This document shows, one piece after another, positions 58,771 through 64,000 of a DNA stretch of 64,000 nt (its first letter is position 1; every line of letters starts with the position of its first letter). Under the pieces are notes generated by a model. It did not search any database. It was not told the DNA's origin and saw only the letters and a list, made by a program, of their open reading frames with translations. A program made the translations under genes and the position numbers. The stretch comes from Paraburkholderia sp. (GTDB lineage: Bacteria; Pseudomonadota; Gammaproteobacteria; Burkholderiales; Burkholderiaceae): assembly GCF_028283785.1 (NCBI RefSeq), contig NZ_JAPWKB010000019.1, positions 392,001 through 456,000 on the forward strand, read 5' to 3'.

Positions 58771-60012
58771 ATGACACGCACTCGCAGTCTGTCGCGCGTC
58801 GTCGTCACGGGGATGGGCGTCGTGTCGTGCGTCGGCAATACGCTCGACGGCGTCTCGGCGGCATTGCGAGCGGGACGCGGCGGGATCGTGCGGATCGACG
58901 CGTGGCGCGAGCGCGGTTTCGGCAGCCAGGTAGCGGGCGTGGCGTCGGTCGCGGGTGAAACGCCGTTCGATCGCAAGCTCGAACGCTTCATGGGCGACAC
59001 CGCGCGCTTTGCCGCGCACGCCGCCCGTCACGCGCTCGACGACGCCGGTCTGGCCGCTGCGGCGCTGCGTTCGCCGCGCGTCGGTGCGGTGATCGGCTCG
59101 GGCGTGGGCACGATGTCGACGTACGACGCGGCGATGGCCGTCGCGAACGCGCGCGGCGTCGAGAAAACGCCGCCGTACACCGTGCCGCAAGCGATGAGCA
59201 GCACGGCGTCGGCGAATGTCGCGCAGGTGTTCGGCATCGAAGGCGTCACGTATTCGCCGTCGTCGGCATGCACGACATCGGCGCTTGCGATCGGTCAGGC
59301 GATGCAACTGATCCAGACCGGCCGGCAGGACATCGTGCTCGCGGGCGGCAGCGAATCGCTGCACGACAACATGACGCTGATGTTCGACGCGATGGGCGCG
59401 TTGTCGCGGCGCTTCAACGACACGCCGTCGCGTGCGTCGCGGCCTTACGACGTCGCGCGCGACGGCTTCGTGATCGCGTCGGGCGGCGGCGTGCTGGTGC
59501 TTGAATCGCTGGATCACGCGCTCGCGCGCGGCGCGCGGATTTACGCGGAACTGACGGGTTTCGGTCATTGCACCGATGGCGCGGGCATGGTGACACCGCA
59601 CGCGGACGGTATCGCGCGCGCGATGCGCGGCGCGCTGGACGACAGCGGCACGCGTCCCGATTACATCAACACGCACGCACCGTCCACGCCGCGCGGCGAC
59701 GCTGAAGAACTGCTCGCGTTACGCGACGTGTTCGGCGACGACATGCCGGCGTTTTCATCGACGAAAGCGCTGACCGGTCATCCGCTCGGCGCGTGCGGCG
59801 CGCACGAGGCGATCTATACGTTGCTGATGATGCGCGACGGTTTTATCGCGGGCACGGCGGACGCTGGTACGCCGGATCCCGCGCTCGATCTCGATGCGTT
59901 GCCGCTGGTCAGAGACACGCGCGCAGCGGATATCGGCACGGCGTTGTCGGTGTCGTTCGGTTTTGGCGGCAGTTGCGCGAGCCTCGCGTTCAGCGCGTGG
60001 CGCGACGGCTGA
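58771..60012 (+). CDS. Third beta-ketoacyl-ACP synthase of the aryl-polyene cluster
   Basis: A 413-aa ketosynthase with Cys167 in SSACTTSALAIGQ, a first His in the unusual context NTHAPSTPRGDAEE and a second His in LTGHPLGACGAHEA. The replacement of the usual HGTST by HAPST changes the loop beside the active site. GTG at 58756, overlapping the previous stop, is an alternative start. Its task is not obvious: it may set chain length or condense an unusual unit. Confidence 0.87.
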   Translation: MTRTRSLSRVVVTGMGVVSCVGNTLDGVSAALRAGRGGIVRIDAWRERGFGSQVAGVASVAGETPFDRKLERFMGDTARFAAHAARHALDDAGLAAAALRSPRVGAVIGSGVGTMSTYDAAMAVANARGVEKTPPYTVPQAMSSTASANVAQVFGIEGVTYSPSSACTTSALAIGQAMQLIQTGRQDIVLAGGSESLHDNMTLMFDAMGALSRRFNDTPSRASRPYDVARDGFVIASGGGVLVLESLDHALARGARIYAELTGFGHCTDGAGMVTPHADGIARAMRGALDDSGTRPDYINTHAPSTPRGDAEELLALRDVFGDDMPAFSSTKALTGHPLGACGAHEAIYTLLMMRDGFIAGTADAGTPDPALDLDALPLVRDTRAADIGTALSVSFGFGGSCASLAFSAWRDG

Positions 60013-60089
60013 TCGCCGGGCAGTGGCTTGTTAGTACGGCAGGAGCAGTCGCAGTTTCCAACGATTCGAAATCAACCGGGGATAGAACA

Positions 60090-60497
60090 ATGAAAAAGGC
60101 ATATGCGCTGGCGGCGGTCGCGGCGTTGGCACTGAGCGGCTGCGCCACGCAGGTGAAGACCTTGCCGCTGCAGTCGTCGGGCGAGCGGCACGGCGATCTG
60201 TTTTACGGCGAGCAGACGCATCCGGCGGTGAAGACGCAGTTGGGTACGGCGTCGTATTCGGTGCGGATCGCGCGTCGCACCGACGACGCCGACACCGCAT
60301 GCGGCGAAGCGTTGTCCACGGCATTGCAAAAGGTCCGCCAGGCGATTCAGGACCGGCACGGCAACGCAGCAATCAACATCAAGACGCGCTTTCATTCGAC
60401 CCAGTCGGCATCCAGTACGTCGTACACGTGCGGCGTAAGCAGCAGCGCGGCGGCGATTGCAGTGACGGCGGATATCGTCGTGCTCGACGCGCAGTGA
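60090..60497 (+). CDS. Small lipoprotein, paralogue of the next gene
   Basis: A 135-aa lipoprotein with lipobox LSGC (Cys19). The mature domain contains GDLFYGEQTHPAVKTQLGTA, DTACGEALSTALQKVRQAI, GNAAINIKTRFHST and a Cys-Gly pair SYTCGVSS. The same order of motifs occurs in the next gene, so they are tandem paralogues. Related proteins in other aryl-polyene clusters carry a misleading excinuclease-subunit name. Function unknown; a periplasmic/outer-membrane role in pigment assembly is inferred. Confidence 0.82.
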   Translation: MKKAYALAAVAALALSGCATQVKTLPLQSSGERHGDLFYGEQTHPAVKTQLGTASYSVRIARRTDDADTACGEALSTALQKVRQAIQDRHGNAAINIKTRFHSTQSASSTSYTCGVSSSAAAIAVTADIVVLDAQ

Positions 60498-60536
60498 TAC
60501 CAGCAACCATCCTGATTAAACGAAACGGGGAACACC

Positions 60537-60983
60537 ATGAAACGACATCTGAAACTGGCTGTACTGTGCGCGAGCGTCGCGGCGACGTTGGCATCCACGC
60601 ATGTTTTCGCACGCGATACGGTCGCCGAATATCCGGTTGCGGACGCGTTGCAAAGTGAACCGGGCAAAGTCGGCGACGATATTCCGCTGTACTTCGCGGG
60701 ACAGAATCATCCGGCGGTAGTGAAGTCGATGGGCGAATTCGCGACCAACAAGAAGACCAACGCGTTCGGCAAGAGCGATGAAACCGCCTGCAAGCATGTG
60801 TTTTTGTCGGCGGTGATCGAGTTGCAGGAACGCGCGCGCAAGGAAGGCGGCAACGCGGTGATCAATATCAAGAGCAACTATCGCAACGAGATCCGCGAAA
60901 GCGCGACGCAGTACACCTGCGGCGCGGGTGCGGTGATTGCGGGCGTCGCGCTGAAGGGCGACGTGGTGACGCTGCGCAAGTAA
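60537..60983 (+). CDS. Small secreted protein, paralogue of the preceding lipoprotein
   Basis: A 148-aa protein with a signal peptide (LAVLCASVAATLASTHVFA) but no lipobox cysteine. The mature part aligns with the preceding protein: DIPLYFAGQNHPAVVKSMGE, ETACKHVFLSAVIELQERA, GGNAVINIKSNYRN and QYTCGAGAVI. Two Cys are shared and could form a disulfide. One paralogue is lipid-anchored and the other soluble. It is probably the last gene of the plus-strand operon, as the next gene is convergent. Confidence 0.82.
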   Translation: MKRHLKLAVLCASVAATLASTHVFARDTVAEYPVADALQSEPGKVGDDIPLYFAGQNHPAVVKSMGEFATNKKTNAFGKSDETACKHVFLSAVIELQERARKEGGNAVINIKSNYRNEIRESATQYTCGAGAVIAGVALKGDVVTLRK

Positions 60984-60989
60984 CGCGGA

Positions 60990-61712
60990 TCACGCCGCAG
61001 CTTTGCGCGCCGCGACGTTCACCAGCGTTTCGCGGCGCTTGCCCGGCTGCGGCCGATGCAGACCGAGTCGTTCGAACAGGCCGAAGTCTGCCGCGCGACT
61101 CCACCAGAGATACGGCAGCGACACGTTGCGCGCCGCGAACGTGAAACCGGCCGCGCGGATCATGTCGAGATAACCGTCGGCGCTCTTCTGGACGTGCATC
61201 GGATGACGGAACAGCAGACGGATCACCCACGACTTGATGTATGCGTCGGTGGATTCGGCGAACAGCAGAACGCCGCCCGGTTTCAGCACACGACGGAATT
61301 CGGCGAGCGCGCGGTCCTGTTCGACCAGATGATGGAAGGTTTGATGGCAGAACAGGATATCGGCGCTGGCATCGGGCAAGGGCAGGTTCGCGCAGTCGCC
61401 GTGCAGCACTTCGATGGGCGCGGACACGCTGCGGGCGGCGTCGGTCGCGAGCGCCACGGATTCCCGATGAAAGTCCACGCCGATGATTTGCGCCGGCTGG
61501 AATGCTTCGGCGAGCAGACGGAACGACTTGCCCTGACCGCAACCCGCATCGACGATCACCGGTGCAACAGGCAAGGGCGCATCGATCAGCCGTTTGAGGT
61601 CGTCGATCGCGACACGCAGGACATGATGTTCCCAGGTGTGAGTGCGCAGAAACCAGATTCCGAACGCCGTTTCCGGCACGAAAGGCACACTGGACGAATT
61701 CGATGACGACAC
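60990..61712 (-). CDS. Class I SAM-dependent methyltransferase
   Basis: A 240-aa class I methyltransferase. SAM motif I VIVDAGCGQGKSFRLLAEAF, then GVDFHRES, and motif III-IV region LPLPDASADILFCHQTFHHL and LKPGGVLLFAES. The GTG start at 61712 has a GGGGAG ribosome site; an in-frame start at 61940 would read through the divergent promoter region. Its place next to the aryl-polyene operon and beside a flavoprotein suggests it methylates the aryl head group, as known for methylated APE pigments. Substrate not shown. Confidence 0.87.
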   Translation of the reverse strand: MSSSNSSSVPFVPETAFGIWFLRTHTWEHHVLRVAIDDLKRLIDAPLPVAPVIVDAGCGQGKSFRLLAEAFQPAQIIGVDFHRESVALATDAARSVSAPIEVLHGDCANLPLPDASADILFCHQTFHHLVEQDRALAEFRRVLKPGGVLLFAESTDAYIKSWVIRLLFRHPMHVQKSADGYLDMIRAAGFTFAARNVSLPYLWWSRAADFGLFERLGLHRPQPGKRRETLVNVAARKAAA

Positions 61713-61829
61713 GTGAGGCTCCCCGATGATGGCCGATCTACGTCGGTACGATACTTGCGGAATGCGCGTCATTGTAAAGGCAGATATGGCGGCGCCGCTG
61801 GCCCGCCCGACAAACATACTGAGGAAACC

Positions 61830-63110
61830 TTGAACACGATCCAATCTGATGACGGTCAGCACGATTCCGTCGACGTCGCGATCATCGGCGCGGGTCCGTC
61901 CGGTGCGGTGGCGGCGGCGTTGTTGCGGCGCGCCGGCCATTCGGTGCTAGTGCTGGAGCGTCAGCAGTTTCCGCGGTTTTCGATCGGCGAGAGCCTGTTG
62001 CCGCAGAGCATGGCCTATCTCGAAGCGGCGGGCATGTTGCAGGCTGTCGTCGAGGCCGGGTTTCAGTACAAGAACGGCGCGCATTTCATCCACGGCGAGC
62101 GGGCGTCGTCGTTCGATTTTCGTGACAAGTCCACGGAAGGTTGGGGCACCACGTATCAGGTCGAGCGCGCGAAGTTCGACGATCTGCTGATTCGTTGTGC
62201 GGCGGCGCAAGGTGCGGACGTGCGCTTCGAGCATACCGTGCATGCGTTTTACAGCGAGCCGGTGTCGGGCGCGGATGAAACCGGCGCGCGGCATGTGCTC
62301 GATGTGTCGGACGAAGGCGGGCGCGGGTATCGGGTTCACGCGCGGTTCGTGCTCGACGCAAGCGGCTTTGGACGCGTGCTGCCGCGTCTGCTGAACCTCG
62401 AAGCGCCGACCCGCATGCCGACGCGCGCGGCGATTTTCTCGCATGTTCAGGACGACCTGCCGCCGTCGGCCAGCGATCGCAACAAGATCACGGTGGCGGT
62501 GCATCCCGAGCATGGCGACGTGTGGTTCTGGATGATTCCGTTGGCGGGCGGGCGCTCGTCGGTCGGGTGCGTGGCGGAGGCGGCGTTTTTCGACGTGCCG
62601 GAAGCGGAACGCGATGCGACGTTGCGCGCGTTGATTCGTCAGGAGCCGACGCTGTCCCGGTTGATTGGCGATGCGCCGTTCCTGATGCCGGTTCGGCATA
62701 TCGGTGGCTATTCGGCGAACGTCGAGCGTCTTTTCGGCGACGGGTATGCGTTGCTCGGCAATGCGGGCGAGTTTCTCGATCCGGTGTTTTCGTCCGGCGT
62801 GACGATTGCGCTGCGCTCCGCGCATCTGGCCGTCGAGGTATTGAAGCGTCAGTTGCGCGGCGAAGCCGTGGACTGGCAGCGCGACTACGACGCGCCGTTG
62901 CGCAAGGGCATCGACACGTTCCGGGCGTTTGTCGAGCGGTGGTACACGGGCGAATTGCAGCAGATCATTTTCTATCCGGAACAGACACCGTCGATCCGGC
63001 GCATGATCAGCGCAGTGCTCGCGGGTTATGCGTGGGATGAGAAGAACCCGTACGTCGCGGATCCGGTGCGGCGGTTGAATGCGTTGTATGAGGTGTGTGC
63101 GCAGGGTTGA
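61830..63110 (+). CDS. FAD-dependent oxidoreductase / halogenase-like flavoprotein
   Basis: A 426-aa flavoprotein with TTG start and a good GAGGAAA ribosome site. FAD-binding GAGPSGAVAAALLRRAGH begins near residue 20. Lys81 lies in FQYKNGAHF, where flavin-dependent halogenases carry their catalytic Lys. Residues 232-237 read WFWMIP, fitting the WxWxIP motif typical of that family, and the C-terminal GNAGEFLDPVFSSGV contacts flavin. Xanthomonadin-type pigments are brominated, so a halogenase role is plausible; a desaturase/reductase role remains possible. Divergent from the methyltransferase. Confidence 0.85.
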   Translation: MNTIQSDDGQHDSVDVAIIGAGPSGAVAAALLRRAGHSVLVLERQQFPRFSIGESLLPQSMAYLEAAGMLQAVVEAGFQYKNGAHFIHGERASSFDFRDKSTEGWGTTYQVERAKFDDLLIRCAAAQGADVRFEHTVHAFYSEPVSGADETGARHVLDVSDEGGRGYRVHARFVLDASGFGRVLPRLLNLEAPTRMPTRAAIFSHVQDDLPPSASDRNKITVAVHPEHGDVWFWMIPLAGGRSSVGCVAEAAFFDVPEAERDATLRALIRQEPTLSRLIGDAPFLMPVRHIGGYSANVERLFGDGYALLGNAGEFLDPVFSSGVTIALRSAHLAVEVLKRQLRGEAVDWQRDYDAPLRKGIDTFRAFVERWYTGELQQIIFYPEQTPSIRRMISAVLAGYAWDEKNPYVADPVRRLNALYEVCAQG

Positions 63111-63152
63111 CGTGCGCATCGGCATCTGAGCATCCGTGCTTCGGCGCGGTGC

Positions 63153-63377
63153 TCAGAGCGCGATTGCCAGCGGCCGCAGCGTGCGGACGGTATGCGTCAG
63201 ACCTTGTGCCGCGAGCGTGTCGAGATAGTCGTTCGTACACCTGGGCGGCTTCTTCATGGATTGTCGATGTCGTGCTGCGGCTTGCAGATCGGTCAGCGCC
63301 AGATGCATCAACAGGTCACGCAGAGGAGCGGGATACAGAACGCAAGCGTCATAGATAACGGTGAAGTGTGACGCCAT
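63153..63377 (-). pseudogene. PIN-domain toxin (VapC-like) with internal deletion
   Basis: A 74-aa remnant. The first 31 residues (MASHFTVIYDACVLYPAPLR...) are a PIN-domain N-terminus with the first catalytic Asp; the last 30 (CTNDYLDTLAAQGLTHTVRT...) match the C-terminus of the same family. The middle, with the remaining acidic catalytic residues, is missing and the join (DLQAAARHRQSMKKPP) is in frame. Full members are about 180-190 aa from memory. It lies 3 bases after the antitoxin stop, the normal toxin position. RNase activity is not expected. Confidence 0.72.
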
Positions 63378-63380
63378 CGA

Positions 63381-63839
63381 TCAGTAGCCCATATCCAGAT
63401 CCTGTGCTTGTGCGGTCAGTTCATCCAACGCCTTGAGACGGTCGGTGTCGACACGCTGCTTGTACTCGACGACATCCTGATACCGGACGCGCCGGTGCGT
63501 ATTGACCTTGCGAAAAGGAATCTCTCCTTTTTCCAGCAATTGAACCAGATAGGGCCGGGAGACGTTGAGGAGATCGGCGGCTTCCTGGGTGGTCAGTTCC
63601 GCGTGGATCGGGATGATCGACACGGCATTGCCCTGGCCGATTTCCGCAAGCGCTTCGATCAGCAATTTGAGTGCGGATGTAGGCAGCTCGACGCTTCGCG
63701 TCTCACCTTTGTCGTCCTTGAAATCGATGCGCTGTGTTTCCGCGCGACTCGTCATCACCACGGCCAGGTCGCGGCCAGACTCGCGCGCAGTTTCGATTTC
63801 CCTCGCGGACGGCAAGGAAATGGGGGTTCCGGGCGGCAT
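63381..63839 (-). CDS. Antitoxin / excisionase-family HTH DNA-binding protein
   Basis: A 152-aa protein with a C-terminal excisionase-type helix-turn-helix: LTTQEAADLLNVSRPYLVQLLEKGE, split at about residues 84-108, then IPFRKVNTHRRVRYQDVVEY. The N-terminal 75 residues are a small alpha/beta part. It has an intact frame, a GGAG Shine-Dalgarno and sits directly upstream of the damaged PIN toxin, so it is the antitoxin and autoregulator. Direct repeats upstream (63876-63917) are likely operators. Confidence 0.82.
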   Translation of the reverse strand: MPPGTPISLPSAREIETARESGRDLAVVMTSRAETQRIDFKDDKGETRSVELPTSALKLLIEALAEIGQGNAVSIIPIHAELTTQEAADLLNVSRPYLVQLLEKGEIPFRKVNTHRRVRYQDVVEYKQRVDTDRLKALDELTAQAQDLDMGY

Positions 63840-63875
63840 GACGAGTCTCCTGATGACGATTCGTCCAGTCTAATT

Positions 63876-63917
63876 CGAAATAAACGAAACGGCAATAGTC
63901 GAAACAAACGAAACGGC
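63876..63917. repeat. Direct repeat upstream of the antitoxin (candidate operators)
   Basis: CGAAATAAACGAAACGG (63876-63892) and CGAAACAAACGAAACGG (63900-63916) differ at one base and are offset by 24 bases, 37-78 bases before the antitoxin ATG. Each unit itself contains two CGAAA motifs. Confidence 0.6.
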
Positions 63918-63938
63918 CCTTGTAAAACAAGGGCCGTT
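63912..63938. terminator. Hairpin at the right edge (possible terminator of a gene beyond the window)
   Basis: Perfect 11-bp stem AACGGCCCTTG / CAAGGGCCGTT with loop TAAAA. On the minus strand it is followed by T-rich sequence. It overlaps the second direct repeat. The remaining bases to 64000 show no gene. Confidence 0.5.
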
Positions 63939-64000
63939 CGCCAAACCGCATAACCAGGAACCTCAAAAAGCCGTCAAGCGACGCTTTCCACTTCCCGCTG

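Overview
The window is a GC-rich chromosomal segment whose gene content and order point to a beta-proteobacterium of the Burkholderia / Paraburkholderia / Caballeronia group. Pointers are the rarA-serS pair, minCDE, the rph-rdgB-hemW strand opposite yicC-gmk-rpoZ-spoT, a greB next to a 382-aa trimeric porin of the Burkholderia type, the fbp-pepN pair and an aryl-polyene type gene cluster. There are no rRNA genes, no insertion sequences and no CRISPR array. Five tRNA genes are present: Ser-CGA, Ser-UGA, two identical Arg-ACG and Thr-CGU.

Region 1 (1-24.6 kb) mixes core genes with many small envelope proteins. It runs from the 3' part of rarA through serS, tRNA-Ser, an orphan GAF histidine kinase, an SDR/AraC divergent pair, a lipid-modification set (FAD oxidoreductase, DUF1365, Cfa-like methyltransferase), a lipoprotein esterase, map, minCDE, a ClC channel, waaC and an MHS-family transporter. 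Scattered between them are several very small lipoproteins (35, 40 and 65 aa), a YXWGXW protein, a Gly-zipper lipoprotein and a secreted protein with two glycine/asparagine-rich repeats.

Region 2 (24.5-44.8 kb) is mostly housekeeping: hemW/rdgB/rph with stop-start overlaps, yicC, gmk, rpoZ, spoT, greB, porin, cspA, a DnaQ/GIY-YIG fusion nuclease, a secreted chorismate mutase, fbp and pepN. Accessory items here are an orphan phage NinX-like gene beside twin tRNA-Arg genes, a 49-aa microprotein, and a candidate small RNA upstream of the porin. That RNA has three hairpins, a poly-U end and complementarity to the porin start codon.

Region 3 (45.3-63.1 kb) is a tightly packed, mostly overlapping operon for an aryl-polyene (APE / xanthomonadin-like) pigment. 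It encodes a chain-length-factor-like ketosynthase, an acyltransferase, two acyl carrier proteins, a membrane protein, an acyl-ACP ligase fused to a dehydratase, a glycosyltransferase fused to an acyltransferase, a thioesterase, a LolA-like carrier, an MMPL exporter, and a ketosynthase / dehydratase / ketoreductase / two further ketosynthases. These are followed by two paralogous small envelope proteins, a divergent methyltransferase and a flavoprotein with halogenase-like signatures. The logic is: load an aryl acid on an ACP, elongate it iteratively with KS/KR/DH, attach the polyene to a glyco-acyl lipid, then export it to the outer membrane. No enzyme that makes the aryl starter is in the window.

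The right edge (63.1-64 kb) holds a toxin-antitoxin locus in which the antitoxin looks intact but the PIN toxin has lost its middle.
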